Source: Emticicia sp040253585
Lineage (GTDB): Bacteria > Bacteroidota > Bacteroidia > Cytophagales > Spirosomataceae
Reading direction: 5' to 3'
DNA: 64,000 bases
NCBI RefSeq assembly: GCF_040253585.1
Contig: NZ_JBELAU010000014.1
Span: 62,001-126,000, forward strand
The position numbers and the translations under genes are program-made. Positions 35,532 to 45,192 of this stretch are shown piece after piece (position 1 is the stretch's first letter; each line of letters begins with the position of its first letter). Below the pieces are notes generated by a model. It saw only the letters and a program-made list of their open reading frames with translations, was not told the origin of the DNA and did not search any database.

Positions 35532-35582
35532 GTCCTGTTTGTTAAACTGTGGACTTGTGGACTGTTGACCATGGACTAACTT

Positions 35583-36452
35583 CTACTTGACTGCTGGATA
35601 AACTCTTACGTAGTCAACCTCCATACGTTGCGGAAAAATGCTATCATCAATGCCTTGTTGGCCACCCCAACTGCCACCAACGGCAATATTGAGTAAGATA
35701 TGAAATTTCTTATCGAAAGGCCACTCCTGCCAAAGTTTACTTGGGCGATTGAATGTAAAATAAGGTTTTCCATCGAGTTCAATCGTTATTTTGTCTGGTA
35801 GCCATTCGCAGGCATACACATGAAAATTATCCGATACATCACTTTCGGCCACAATATTATTGCCTTTATTCGTACCAATACTGTGATTAAATGCTTTCGT
35901 ATGAATATTTCCATGAATACGATTTTGGTCGAAACCTACGTGTTCGATGATGTCGATTTCTCCATTATCGGGCCAGTATTGCGTTCCGTAGTTTTGCTCA
36001 GTAGCCAGCATCCAAGCGGCAGGCCATGTGCCACGCCCTTTAGGTAGTTTAGCTTTTATTTCAATTCTACCGTACAAAAAATCGCCTTTTCCTTTACTAA
36101 CCAAGCGAGCAGAAGAATAATTACGGCCTTCGTACCTTTCTTTGATGGCTTCAATAATCAATTTCCCATCTTCCACACGGGCATTTTTTAGTTCTTTCGA
36201 GTAGTACTGGCTTTCTTGATTTCCCCAACCATCGCCACCAATGTCATAGCCCCATTTTTTTGAGTCAGGTAAGCCCTTATAATCAAATTCATCCGCCCAA
36301 ACGGGTGCCGATTTATCAATTTTGTATTCCACTTCTACTGTTGGTATAGTGGGCGTACTGACGGGTATTGGTGCTTCGTTTGGCTGTTTTTGACAAGCCA
36401 CATATAGCAGTAATACAGCCGTAGAAGTGAAAATTAAGATTTGCTTTTGCAT
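35583..36452 (-). CDS. Glycoside hydrolase family 16 lipoprotein (beta-glucanase)
   Basis: A 289-residue exported endo-glucanase. The signal MQKQILIFTSTAVLLLYVA followed by Cys20 reads as a lipobox, so it is surface- or membrane-anchored. The GH16 catalytic motif is complete: Glu165, Asp167 and Glu170 in NGEIDIIEHVG. Other family pieces are VWADEFDYKGLPDSKKW, WPAAWMLATEQNYGTQYWP, and the C-terminal HILLNIAVGGSWGGQQGID. The likely substrate is laminarin or another beta-1,3(1,4)-glucan, but agarase-type specificities cannot be excluded. It is followed on the minus strand by nothing until the terminator; the LacI-type gene lies 34 bases upstream and may regulate it. Confidence 0.92.
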   Translation of the reverse strand: MQKQILIFTSTAVLLLYVACQKQPNEAPIPVSTPTIPTVEVEYKIDKSAPVWADEFDYKGLPDSKKWGYDIGGDGWGNQESQYYSKELKNARVEDGKLIIEAIKERYEGRNYSSARLVSKGKGDFLYGRIEIKAKLPKGRGTWPAAWMLATEQNYGTQYWPDNGEIDIIEHVGFDQNRIHGNIHTKAFNHSIGTNKGNNIVAESDVSDNFHVYACEWLPDKITIELDGKPYFTFNRPSKLWQEWPFDKKFHILLNIAVGGSWGGQQGIDDSIFPQRMEVDYVRVYPAVK

Positions 36453-36486
36453 TATTTTGTTTTTAGGTTGAATGAGTTATTAGAAT

Positions 36487-37509
36487 TTATCTTCTCGAAG
36501 ACTCCCGAATAACAAGTTTTGAAGATAAAACTTTGCTATCCAATACTTTATTGTTTAGCTGGCCCAAAAGAAGTTCTGAAGCTTCTAAGCCAATTTGCCG
36601 ACTTTGACGCTGTACCGAACTCAGCGGTGGACAAAAATATTGAGCGATGGGTGAATCATCGAAACCAACAAGTGCAATTTCCTGCGGAATATGCAGATTA
36701 CGTTCTCTGATAACTGACATCGCTCCGATACAAACATGGTCGTTGACACCAAAAATAGCATCGGGTCTTTCGGGCAAATCAAGCAGATATTTAGTTGGCT
36801 CGATGGCACTTTCAACTTCAAAATTTGTCGTGCAAACTAAAGTTTCTTCTACTGGTAAATTATGTTTTAGCAAGCAATCTCGGTAGCCGTTGAATCTGTA
36901 TTCTGACACCGTCAAACCTTTTGGTCCACGCAAATGTGCAATTCTCTTACACCCGATTTCTATCAAATGCTGAGTAGCCATAAATGCACCGTCATAATCA
37001 TCAACGATTACGCCATTGGCCAAAGCGGCATCGTATTTTCGGTCGATATACACCAACGGAATATCTCTTCTAATAACTTTTTCGATATGTTCATAATGCC
37101 CGCCATCGTAAGTTTCTTGCGAAATTGACAGAAAAATCCCATCAACTCGATTAGCCAGCAGGCGTTCGATGTATTGTTTTTCGAGTTCGTAACTTTCGTT
37201 GGTTACACAAATATTGAGCAAATATCCGAGTGGCTGAAAAGTAGATTGTAGTCCTTCGAGCATCGATGATTCATGAAAATGATTAATATTCGGCAGAATT
37301 ACGCCCAATGTTTTTGACGATTTATTGAGTAAACTCAACGAAATGATGTTTCGCTGATAGCCCATTCTTTCGGCGTATTCCTGAATCGTCTTTCGGGTTT
37401 CTTCATTAATCACGGGGTTATCGTTCAATGCCCTTGAAACTGTTGAAGGCGAGCATTTAAACTTTCTTGCTATGTCTTTAATCGTGATTATTTGAGAGTT
37501 ACCTTTCAC
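36487..37509 (-). CDS. LacI family transcriptional regulator
   Basis: A DNA-binding sugar-responsive regulator. The LacI helix-turn-helix reads ITIKDIARKFKCSPSTVSRA, then LNDNPVINEETRKTIQEYAE, followed by a periplasmic-binding-like effector domain (KTLGVILPNINHFHESSMLE and onwards, with the VGFDDSPIAQYFCPPLSSV end). I place the start at the GTG at 37509 (340 residues): the ATG at 37542 overlaps a perfect -7 box, TACCTTTG (37540-37547, minus strand), so it cannot be in the transcript. It lies 34 bases before the GH16 gene on the same strand; the pair probably responds to a beta-glucan breakdown product. Confidence 0.88.
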   Translation of the reverse strand: MKGNSQIITIKDIARKFKCSPSTVSRALNDNPVINEETRKTIQEYAERMGYQRNIISLSLLNKSSKTLGVILPNINHFHESSMLEGLQSTFQPLGYLLNICVTNESYELEKQYIERLLANRVDGIFLSISQETYDGGHYEHIEKVIRRDIPLVYIDRKYDAALANGVIVDDYDGAFMATQHLIEIGCKRIAHLRGPKGLTVSEYRFNGYRDCLLKHNLPVEETLVCTTNFEVESAIEPTKYLLDLPERPDAIFGVNDHVCIGAMSVIRERNLHIPQEIALVGFDDSPIAQYFCPPLSSVQRQSRQIGLEASELLLGQLNNKVLDSKVLSSKLVIRESSRR

Positions 37510-37539
37510 AGCGGCCAAAATCCTTGTTAATCTTATTCG

Positions 37540-37547
37540 CAAAGGTA
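37540..37547 (-). promoter_or_regulatory. -7 element of the lacI-type gene
   Basis: TACCTTTG on the minus strand matches TAnnTTTG. No TTG was found 19-21 bases upstream. It overlaps the ATG at 37542 and supports the GTG start at 37509. Confidence 0.4.
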
Positions 37548-37667
37548 TATTTTTGATTCATATTTTTATGTTTTTTCGTAAAAATTTGCGTAGGACTTCA
37601 GTAATTCGGTTAAAATCTCTCTAATTTTGTTTATACCTAAATTACTGATTTATAGCCTACTAAACCA

Positions 37668-38711
37668 ATGTCAAAGCACAAACAAATACTTTTTACTCTA
37701 CTGACCGTTTGGGCTTGTGCTTGTGTCGAACCTTTTGAAACACTCTCCGAAAACTCACTCAATAAGTTGGTAGTTGATGCCACACTTACTGACGAAGACA
37801 TTCAGCAAAAAATTAGTATTCATCAATCAGTTGCTAAAGAGGATGTTGTCTTTCGTGAGCCAATTACTAATCTGAAAGTCGATATTTTGGTCAATCGAAA
37901 AGAAATGATTTCGCTGACCCATCAAGGAGAAGGTATTTATGCTTTGCCCGAAAATTTTAGAGCAAAAAATGGAAATTCGTACAAAATTATTTTTCAGAAA
38001 CCAGATGGCACAAAATACGAATCAACTGAGCAAATAATGCCAAAAGGTATAAAAGTTGACAGACTTCATGACGAATTTGTGGCAGATGGAATTAATAAAG
38101 AATCTGGTAAAGTTCCAAGCAATAATCTATACGTCGATTTTCAAGATCCTGCCAACGAACAAAATTATTATACTTGGTCTTGGACACTCTGGGAACGTCA
38201 GTTTGTGTGTCACACAGAATTTTCGGTCGATTATTATTGCCGCCAAAACTGCTGGGAAATTTTACGGAATGACACTTGGAATATTTTTAGTGATATTTAT
38301 TCAGATGGTAAGCCTGTTCTTAATAAACTCGTTGCTCAGATTCCATATTATAATTACGATGGTGCTTTGGTTGAAATCAAACAACTGGCTATTTCAGAAG
38401 AGGCATATAGGTTCTTAAAAATACTTTCTGAACAAACCGAGCGAACAGGAACTTTGGTCGATACGCCCCCTGCTGCCATCATCGGAAACGTACGTAATCT
38501 AACGAATTCCAGTGAACCAGTTGCTGGCTTCTTTATGGTGGGAAGTGCAAATACCATTAATTATTGGCTTAATCGAGAAAACGCACAAGGTAAAGCAACG
38601 CCTGTGGGCTTACTCGGCCGAAAACCCAATCCTAATAGTTTTGGAGCAACCGCAATTTGTATCGAAGGCCCAACACGAACGCCACAAAAACCTTTGTGGT
38701 GGAGGGAATGA
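37668..38711 (+). CDS. DUF4249 lipoprotein
   Basis: A 347-residue exported protein. The signal ends at a lipobox (TVWACACVEPFE, Cys17 or Cys19). The body matches DUF4249: EPFETLSENSLNKLVVDATL, then ITNLKVDILVNRKEMISLTH, YALPENFRAKNGNSYKIIFQ, and the Cys-containing middle DYYCRQNCWEIL. DUF4249 genes usually follow a TonB-dependent receptor and help its function at the outer membrane; no such receptor is next to it here, so it is an orphan. It is divergent from the LacI-type gene, and a strong hairpin follows its stop. Confidence 0.8.
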   Translation: MSKHKQILFTLLTVWACACVEPFETLSENSLNKLVVDATLTDEDIQQKISIHQSVAKEDVVFREPITNLKVDILVNRKEMISLTHQGEGIYALPENFRAKNGNSYKIIFQKPDGTKYESTEQIMPKGIKVDRLHDEFVADGINKESGKVPSNNLYVDFQDPANEQNYYTWSWTLWERQFVCHTEFSVDYYCRQNCWEILRNDTWNIFSDIYSDGKPVLNKLVAQIPYYNYDGALVEIKQLAISEEAYRFLKILSEQTERTGTLVDTPPAAIIGNVRNLTNSSEPVAGFFMVGSANTINYWLNRENAQGKATPVGLLGRKPNPNSFGATAICIEGPTRTPQKPLWWRE

Positions 38712-38719
38712 GAATATAA

Positions 38720-38753
38720 AAATGTGGCACACCTTGAAGGATGTGCCACATTT
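38720..38753 (+). terminator. Terminator after the DUF4249 gene
   Basis: A stem of about 12 bp (AAATGTGGCACA with TGTGCCACATTT, plus two G-C pairs and a bulged A) around TTGAA, 8 bases past the stop and followed by TTTCGTT. Confidence 0.7.
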
Positions 38754-38787
38754 CGTTCGCAAAAAGAAGAAAATCAGTAGCCAATCC

Positions 38788-39369
38788 TTATTCCTGTCTC
38801 AAACCACCACCAAAGAAAATTCCCATCTTGATAGTGAGGTGATTTTGATTAAGGTCAATTTTTTGTCCGTCAATTAGATTTCTTTGACCAAAAATAAAAT
38901 TATAATCAGCTGAAAATCTGAAATGCCATAAATCAATGCCTATACGTGGCGAAACCCCAAATTTGCTACCACGAGCCAAATCAGGATACATTTCGCCTTG
39001 GCTATACGATGCTGCTGTTGGTCGGTAAAGTCCAGCTCCAAGTCCAACTGTTGGGCGGAAATGACCTTCGCCGATATGATAATCTGAAATGGCCAGAAGC
39101 GAACTTACCCAGCCCAATGAGCCTCCGTTGTCTGATGAAGCATTTACTTTTAAACGTCCCAATACAGTTCCTTCCAAACGCAAGCCTACTGATAAATTAT
39201 CATTGACTAAATATTTTGGTTCGGTATAAATTCCCAAGCCAAAACCATAGTTCTTAGGTCGAGCGTAGTGCATACCAATATCCCATCTGAACGGCGTATG
39301 ATATTCGGCTTGAGCAAAAGATTCTGAAACAATAGCAAGAAATGAACAAATAATAAGAAATTTTTTCAC
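38788..39369 (-). CDS. Secreted beta-barrel-like protein
   Basis: A 193-residue exported protein (signal MKKFLIICSFLAIVSESFA). It reads as an eight-strand-type outer-membrane barrel: YGFGLGIYTEPKYLVNDNLS, then VGLRLEGTVLGRLKVN, FRPTVGLGAGLYRPTA, FGVSPRIGIDLWHFRFSADY and the terminal LTIKMGIFFGGGLRQE. OmpW- or OmpX-like porin families are possible, but no signature is decisive. It converges on the DUF4249 gene and shares its terminator region. A -7-like TAATTTTG (complement of 39428-39435) lies 58 bases upstream, without a -33 match. Confidence 0.65.
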   Translation of the reverse strand: MKKFLIICSFLAIVSESFAQAEYHTPFRWDIGMHYARPKNYGFGLGIYTEPKYLVNDNLSVGLRLEGTVLGRLKVNASSDNGGSLGWVSSLLAISDYHIGEGHFRPTVGLGAGLYRPTAASYSQGEMYPDLARGSKFGVSPRIGIDLWHFRFSADYNFIFGQRNLIDGQKIDLNQNHLTIKMGIFFGGGLRQE

Positions 39370-39700
39370 GGTTGTTTTTGTGGTTGGTTTTAATAAAACT
39401 AATTAACCGAATAAACATTATTTTGAGCAAAATTAGTATAAAACCTTACATAATTATTTTTAGTCAGTTCGTAGAAAATATTAAAACGATGAACGATGTT
39501 TAGCGAGTTAATCAGCCTTGAACTATACTTTTCAAGCAGTCTATGGTGGACTATTGACTGCCGACTGTTAACTTATATCTGACAATCTGTCAGTTTTTTG
39601 TGCTTTGGAACAGCCTTTGATGAGATAGGTTTCGCTGACTTTTTCATGTAAAAACGTCTGTTTTGCATTATTCACTTTACATTATACATTAAAACATATT

Positions 39701-41509
39701 ATGGTAGCTGAAAAAGGTACAATTTCGATTAACACGGAAAATATTTTTCCAATCATTAAAAAGTTTCTTTATTCTGACCACGAGATTTTCTTACGTGAGT
39801 TAGTTTCAAATGCCGTTGATGCCACACAAAAATTAAAAAAATTGTCTTCAATGGGTGAATTCAATGGTGAATTGGGCGATTTGACTATCAAAGTTTCGGT
39901 TGATAAAGAAGCAAAAACAATTACTATTTCTGACAAAGGAATTGGTTTGAGTGCCGAAGACATTAAAAAATACATCAATCAAATTGCATTTTCTGGTGCG
40001 AAGGAGTTCTTAGAAAAATACAAAGATACGCCAGATACAAACCAAATCATCGGTCAGTTTGGTTTAGGTTTTTACTCGGCATTTATGGTGTCGGAAAACG
40101 TAGAAATTATCTCAAAATCGTTCCGTGATGACGCTCCTGCTCGTTGGGTTTGCGATGGTAGCACCGAGTTTGAAATCACCGAAGCCGAAAAAGCAGAGCG
40201 TGGAACTGACATCATCTTGCACATTGCGGCCGACTCAGAAGAGTTCTTAGATAATTTCAGAATCAGCGGAATTCTTGAAAAATACGCTAAATTCTTACCA
40301 GTAGAAATCGAATTTGATGGAAAAGTAATCAATAATCCAAATCCAATTTGGACAAAATCTCCGTCAGAATTAACCGATGAAGACTATAAAGCTTTCTATA
40401 AAGAATTATATCCTTTTGGCGAAGAACCACTTTTCTGGATTCACCTCAACGTTGACTATCCGTTCAACTTAACGGGTGTGTTATACTTCCCGAAAATTAA
40501 GAAAGACTTCCAGCTGAATCGTGATAAAGTACAATTATATAGCCGTCAGGTTTTCATTACTGACGATGTAAAAGACGTTGTTCCAGAATTCTTGCAGATG
40601 CTTCATGGTGTGATTGATTCACCAGATATTCCGCTCAACGTTTCCCGTAGCTATCTGCAAGCTGATGGTAATGTGAAGAAAATCAATTCACATATCACTA
40701 AAAAAGTAGCTGATAAACTACAAGAAATCTTCCGCAACGACCGAACAGGTTTTGAAGAAAAATGGGAAAGTGTGGGTGTGTTCGTGAAATACGGAATCGT
40801 ATCGGATGATAAATTCTACGACCGTGCAAAAGAATTTATCTTATTGAAAAATGCTGGTAATAAACATCTTACACTCGACGAATACCGTGAGAAAGTACAG
40901 GCAGTTCAAACTAACAAAGATGAAAGTGTGGTGTTCTTATATGCCAATGATGTAAACCAGCAAGATGCATTTATTGCATCGGCCAAAAAGCGTGAATATG
41001 ATGTTTTAGTGATGGATTCACCTTTGGATGCCCACTTTATCAACGCTTTAGAATCGAAACTCGAAAAGACAACGTTCAAGCGTGTTGACTCTGACAGCAT
41101 CGACAAATTGATTGATAAAGGCTTGAACCTCGAAAGCGTTTTGAGCGATGATGAGAAGAAAAAAGTAGAAGAGTTATTCAAGGAAGTTGCAGGTGCAAAT
41201 ACGATTCAGTTAGAGTCGCTTCCAGCGGATGAAGTCCCTGTAACAATAGTACAGCCAGAATTTATGCGTCGTTGGAAAGATATGCAACGCATCAGCGGCC
41301 AAGGTGATATGTTTGGCTCAATGCCAATGCCGAATAATGTGGTAATTAATTCAAACCACAGTTTGATCGCTAAATTGCTAAAAACAGAAGATGCAGGTGC
41401 TCAAAAAGCTCTAACGAAGCAATTATACGATTTAGGATTATTAGCTCAAGGAATGTTGACTGGTGCTGATTTGACTAAGTTTGTAGAGCGTACAGTAGCG
41501 GCTTTGTAA
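39701..41509 (+). CDS. htpG: Molecular chaperone HtpG (Hsp90)
   Basis: A cytoplasmic ATP-dependent Hsp90 chaperone. The GHKL ATPase signatures are intact: FLRELVSNAVDATQKLKKL (the conserved Asn and Asp), TISDKGIGLSAEDI, and GQFGLGFYSAFMVSENVEI. The middle domain carries DIPLNVSRSYLQADGNVKKI with the catalytic-loop Arg. The 602-residue length is normal for Bacteroidota HtpG. The start is preceded by a repeat-containing leader and a weak TAGGTTTC -7-like box (39626-39633), with TTG 18 bases upstream. A strong terminator follows at 41535. Confidence 0.95.
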   Translation: MVAEKGTISINTENIFPIIKKFLYSDHEIFLRELVSNAVDATQKLKKLSSMGEFNGELGDLTIKVSVDKEAKTITISDKGIGLSAEDIKKYINQIAFSGAKEFLEKYKDTPDTNQIIGQFGLGFYSAFMVSENVEIISKSFRDDAPARWVCDGSTEFEITEAEKAERGTDIILHIAADSEEFLDNFRISGILEKYAKFLPVEIEFDGKVINNPNPIWTKSPSELTDEDYKAFYKELYPFGEEPLFWIHLNVDYPFNLTGVLYFPKIKKDFQLNRDKVQLYSRQVFITDDVKDVVPEFLQMLHGVIDSPDIPLNVSRSYLQADGNVKKINSHITKKVADKLQEIFRNDRTGFEEKWESVGVFVKYGIVSDDKFYDRAKEFILLKNAGNKHLTLDEYREKVQAVQTNKDESVVFLYANDVNQQDAFIASAKKREYDVLVMDSPLDAHFINALESKLEKTTFKRVDSDSIDKLIDKGLNLESVLSDDEKKKVEELFKEVAGANTIQLESLPADEVPVTIVQPEFMRRWKDMQRISGQGDMFGSMPMPNNVVINSNHSLIAKLLKTEDAGAQKALTKQLYDLGLLAQGMLTGADLTKFVERTVAAL

Positions 41510-41534
41510 AACAACAAATAAAAATTTTCTATAT

Positions 41535-41569
41535 AAGAGACTGTCTCGAAAAGGGCAGTCTCTTTTTTT
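41535..41569 (+). terminator. Rho-independent terminator of htpG
   Basis: Stem AAGAGACTG/CAGTCTCTT with a 12-base loop, followed by a run of T, 25 bases past the htpG stop. The following 234 bases hold nothing recognisable. Confidence 0.88.
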
Positions 41570-41803
41570 GGTATCATACAATTCAGGAATTAACTTGGCC
41601 AATTTATTGCAAATGTATTTTTGTTTCAGAATTGTATGTAGAAAACATGTAATGGAGATAAAGAACCAAATTTTATTTGATAATAAGATTAACTAACGAA
41701 AATTGGAACTATTCAAAACTCTTGAGTTATTCAAGTCTGATAATGTTCAAATAAAGAGGCCTAAAAAAAATATACCTTTAGGCATTTACTAATTGCAGGT
41801 CCA

Positions 41804-42526
41804 CTAATTATTTTTCATAATTGTAAAAGGTACACAAATAGGCTTCTTACAACATTCATAAGGTGCCAGAGATATTTGTAAATCACCTTTGATTGTTGCA
41901 GTTCCACCATGTGTGTTTGCATTATCAAACCACAGACCAGTACCTAAAGTTGGTTGCCACGTATTTGCCCCTTGACCAATTTGAAAGGTATGACCATTAC
42001 TCTGGGGCGAATTAAACTCAAATAATTGTCCTGCGTTTGCATTTTTACCAGTGAGCCTCATTAAAAAACGGTTATAAAACACCCATCCTTCAGTGTTTGT
42101 ACTTGCACAATAATTTTGAGCAGGTGTCAAGCCAACTTCAGGTATATTGATACTTTTTACAGACCCAGACATTTCAATCAGATACTCTTTCGTTATATCT
42201 GATTTCATCACTACTGTTAGTTCCAACCTAAAAGTTCCATCAGTGTATTCAACCAAAATCGGTTTAGAGTTAGGTTTTAAAATGTAATATCCAGTACTAA
42301 CATCTTGCCCTTCAATTGAAAACACGAATCCATTTATATTGGGGTCAGAACATAAAAATTGGGGGCTACTAATGTTATAACTTTTTAGAACATTAGCAGC
42401 ACATGGGTCTATTTCTCTAATAATTTTGTTCGTATTTGCAAAAGACAGTTCTGCTAAGATGGCAAAATACAGAAATAGTATTAAATGTATTTTAATAAAT
42501 TGGGGGATAAGTTTTCTTGATGACAT
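41804..42526 (-). CDS. Secreted protein of unknown function
   Basis: A 240-residue protein with a signal-like N-terminus (hydrophobic run IHLILFLYFAILAELSFA, residues 13-30). The mature part has seven cysteines, some in a CC-KPIC cluster at the C-terminus (YECCKKPICVPFTIMKNN), which suggests disulfide bonds or metal binding. The middle contains FNSPQSNGHTFQIGQGANTW. No domain recognised. It lies just beside the decayed IS3-type element, and its AT-rich composition fits the surrounding accessory stretch. Confidence 0.6.
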   Translation of the reverse strand: MSSRKLIPQFIKIHLILFLYFAILAELSFANTNKIIREIDPCAANVLKSYNISSPQFLCSDPNINGFVFSIEGQDVSTGYYILKPNSKPILVEYTDGTFRLELTVVMKSDITKEYLIEMSGSVKSINIPEVGLTPAQNYCASTNTEGWVFYNRFLMRLTGKNANAGQLFEFNSPQSNGHTFQIGQGANTWQPTLGTGLWFDNANTHGGTATIKGDLQISLAPYECCKKPICVPFTIMKNN

Positions 42527-42624
42527 GAACAGTACATTTTAAAGCGTTTATACTCAAATAATACTGTATCAATAAAAAGACCAAAAATTTATTAACAAGG
42601 AAAAAATTGGTGACAAATGAACAG

Positions 42625-43445
42625 TTAGGGTTGTGTGTAGCTTGTGTTTGCTAAAATTTTTGAATCAATGACTGACGTGTACCCTTCGGCTTCCATCGTA
42701 TTGCTAACCGACCACGCTAAGACTTTTCGTGAAAATAAATCAACAATAGTAATCAAGAACATAAATCCCTTTGTCATTGGAATATAGGTAATATCGGTTG
42801 CCCATACCTGATTAGGTCGAATAATTTTCAGCCCTCTTAGCAAATAAGGATAAATTTCATGCTCTTTATTAGATTTTGATGTGTTTGGCTTGCGATAAAT
42901 CGCTTCTATACCCATTCTTCGCAGTAAACGCCTAACCTTTTTATGATTAATAGTATATCCTATGCTTTGCAAATGAATGGTCAAATAGCGTTTTTAGATA
43001 TTGCTTATCTAACTCTGCTATCAAGGTCAAATTCAATTCACTCACTGACCAATTGGTTTGTAATAGAGGCTCGAACGGCACACATCTAATAAGTCATCGC
43101 ATTGATGACTAACACTAATTGATGGATGCTCTCTTTCAACTAACTTAACCCGTGCACACGAGGGTTTCTCTATAACTTTTTTAAGAAATTCTATATCCAT
43201 TTTCAGACGACCTATCTGCTCATATAAAACCGATACATCTTCTTGTTGCTCTTTTCGTTTATTAACATTCGTACTAAATATTTGGCTTGCTCTCTCTAAA
43301 AATGTTGTTTCCACTCTCTAATTTGGTTAGGGTGTAGCTCGTAATTAGCGGCTAACTCTGAAAGCGTTTGAGTTTCTTTGATAGCTTTTATCGCTATTTT
43401 TGCCTTAAATTCGGCACCGAAGTTTCTGCGTTTGTTTTTGCTCAT
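42625..43445 (-). pseudogene. IS3 family transposase remnant (orfA/orfB), frameshifted and truncated
   Basis: The first frame (43445-43296) encodes an orfA start, MSKNKRRNFGAEFKAKIAIK, and stops after 49 residues at a TAG created by loss of one T in a T run. The sequence continues in a second frame from 43314 (TFLERASQIFS to SSLYYKPIGQ), then a third (SVSELNLTLIAELDKQYLK), then another from 42984 (KKVRRLLRRMGIEAIYRKP to VWATDITYIPM with the first catalytic Asp, and DLFSRKVLAWSVSN). The second Asp and the Glu of the DDE triad are missing. At least three frameshifts and a 3' truncation are visible. Confidence 0.8.
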
Positions 43446-43503
43446 AATTCTGTAAATTTAAACAAGTTTGCAATTATCGGAACTGTCTAAATTATGGGGT
43501 ACA
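42625..43503 (-). mobile_element. Decayed, truncated IS3 family insertion sequence
   Basis: The right end keeps a terminal sequence TGTACCCCATAATTTAGACAG (minus strand, from 43503) of IS3 type. The transposase is broken by several frameshifts and lacks its last third, and no matching left end or target duplication was found. It has lost mobility. Confidence 0.75.
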
Positions 43504-43710
43504 GCACATATTTTGTTGTCCACATCTTTTGAGACAGTTTACCTCAACCAAAAACTACTGAAAATGTATGTGGAAAATTTAGATTATTTATACTTAAAAC
43601 CAGTAAAACAATCAGGATGTTGTGCATTTTATTGTGCAACAAAAAAAAATAGAGAATTTCAACAAATGAAATTCTCTATATAAGATACTGACTATCAGTT
43701 ATTTAAGAAG

Positions 43711-43784
43711 TGGGCCCACCTGGGATCGAACCAGGCACCTACTGATTATGAGTCAGTTGCTCTAACCGAATGAGCTATAGGCCC
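43711..43784 (-). tRNA. tRNA with CAU anticodon, probably tRNA-Ile2 (lysidine-modified)
   Basis: A complete 74-base cloverleaf on the minus strand: acceptor GGGCCTA/TGGGCCC (one G-T pair), D stem GCTC/GAGC, anticodon stem ACTGA/TCAGT with loop CTCATAA (anticodon CAU), and T stem CCTGG/CCAGG with TTCGATC. CCA is not encoded. Positions 4-5 are C and C paired to G-G, the acceptor determinants described for TilS recognition, and the acceptor resembles Bacteroidota tRNA-Ile(GAU). This favours tRNA-Ile2 over elongator tRNA-Met; the assignment is inference. Confidence 0.9.
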
Positions 43785-43959
43785 TAAAACCATTTTATTG
43801 ATTTCGTGTTGCAAAATTAGGCATTTCTTGATTCACTACAAAATTTTATCCTCATTTTTCTCCTCTTCACAACTAAAATTTTCTTCTTTGTGTTGTTGTA
43901 GAGAAGCATCAAAAAATAAAATATTAACTTTGTACACTCGCCAACGCTAATTGAAAAGC

Positions 43960-45192
43960 ATGACCAACAAACGTAAAATATTCAATGACCCTGTCTATGG
44001 CTTCGTTAGCGTACCTTCTGATTTAATTTATGATTTAATTGAGCATCCTTTTTTCCAGCGTTTACGTCGTATCAAACAACTGGGCATGGCCGAATACGTC
44101 TATCCAGGGGCTTTGCATACTCGCTTTCATCATGCATTGGGGGCAATGCACCTTATGGGGCAAGCCTTGCAAGTTTTGCAAACCAAAGGACACTATTTGC
44201 TCGATGTAGAGATTGAGGCGGCACAAATTGCTATTTTATTGCACGATATTGGTCACGGGCCATTTTCACACGTACTCGAATATACAATCTTGAACGATGT
44301 GCATCACGAGCATATTTCGGCTTTACTGATGGAGAAACTTAATCAAAAGTTTGGCGGACAACTCGATTTGGCAATTGAAATGTTTAATGGTACTTATCAC
44401 CGAGAGTTTTTTCATCAACTCATTTCAAGTCAACTTGATATGGACAGAATGGATTATCTCAACCGTGATTGCTTTTTTACAGGTGTTGCCGAAGGCACAA
44501 TTGGCGTTGACCGCATCATAAAAATGCTCAACGTGGTTGATAATCAATTAGTTGTTGAAGAAAAAGGATTGCTGAGTGTCGAAAACTTTTTGAACGCACG
44601 TCGGTTAATGTATTGGCAAGTATATTTGCATAAAACCTCAATTTGTACCGAAGCGATGCTCATTCAGATTATCGGTCGGGCCAGAGAATTAATAAAATCA
44701 GGGGAAACTTTATTTATTACACCATCATTTTCGTTGTTTTTGAAAGAAGATATTTCGCTTGAATCTTTTGATAATGATGAAAAATATCTAAAAGCATTTA
44801 CCGAAATTGATGATTATGATATTTGGGCGTGTATAAAAACTTGGCAGCACCATTCCGACAAAATTTTATCGACAATCTGTAAAGATTTACTAAATCGAAA
44901 TTTGTACAAAGTCAAGATTTCTAATTTCCCGATTGAGGCATCATTTATCGAAAATATTAAAGAATCATTACTCGAAAAAGGTATTGCCGAAAACGAGCTA
45001 AGATATTTTATTACTGAAGGCGATGTAAGCAACAAAGGCTATGTTTCGGGCGATGAAACAATCAATATCCTTACAAAAAACCGAAATGTAGTAGATATTG
45101 CCGATGCTTCTGACTTACCGACTATCAAGGCATTGAGCAACATCGTGAAAAAATACTATGTATGTTGGGGCAAAAACGTATCTTTGCAATGA
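43960..45192 (+). CDS. HD domain phosphohydrolase (dNTPase-like)
   Basis: A 410-residue cytoplasmic metal-dependent phosphohydrolase. The HD metal ligands are visible: His in RFHHALGAMHL, the His-Asp pair in ILLHDIGHGPFSHVLE, and the later Asp in SSQLDMDRMDYLNRDC. The start motif RKIFNDPVYGFVSVPSDLIY and FFQRLRRIKQLGMAEYVYPG are those of the deoxyguanosinetriphosphate triphosphohydrolase-like group. Substrate not certain. I use the ATG at 43960; a TTG three codons upstream is in frame. It lies 150 bases before the lpxD operon, on the same strand. Confidence 0.88.
   Translation: MTNKRKIFNDPVYGFVSVPSDLIYDLIEHPFFQRLRRIKQLGMAEYVYPGALHTRFHHALGAMHLMGQALQVLQTKGHYLLDVEIEAAQIAILLHDIGHGPFSHVLEYTILNDVHHEHISALLMEKLNQKFGGQLDLAIEMFNGTYHREFFHQLISSQLDMDRMDYLNRDCFFTGVAEGTIGVDRIIKMLNVVDNQLVVEEKGLLSVENFLNARRLMYWQVYLHKTSICTEAMLIQIIGRARELIKSGETLFITPSFSLFLKEDISLESFDNDEKYLKAFTEIDDYDIWACIKTWQHHSDKILSTICKDLLNRNLYKVKISNFPIEASFIENIKESLLEKGIAENELRYFITEGDVSNKGYVSGDETINILTKNRNVVDIADASDLPTIKALSNIVKKYYVCWGKNVSLQ

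Noticed and set aside
39428..39435. -7-like TAATTTTG box upstream of the barrel gene at 38788
   Set aside because: No TTG lies 19-21 bases upstream and such boxes are common in AT-rich DNA, so it is mentioned only in the gene entry.
43468..43683. 71-codon plus-strand open frame across the end of the IS3 remnant
   Set aside because: It starts inside the IS terminal region and runs into AT-rich spacer; no signal, domain or start context.
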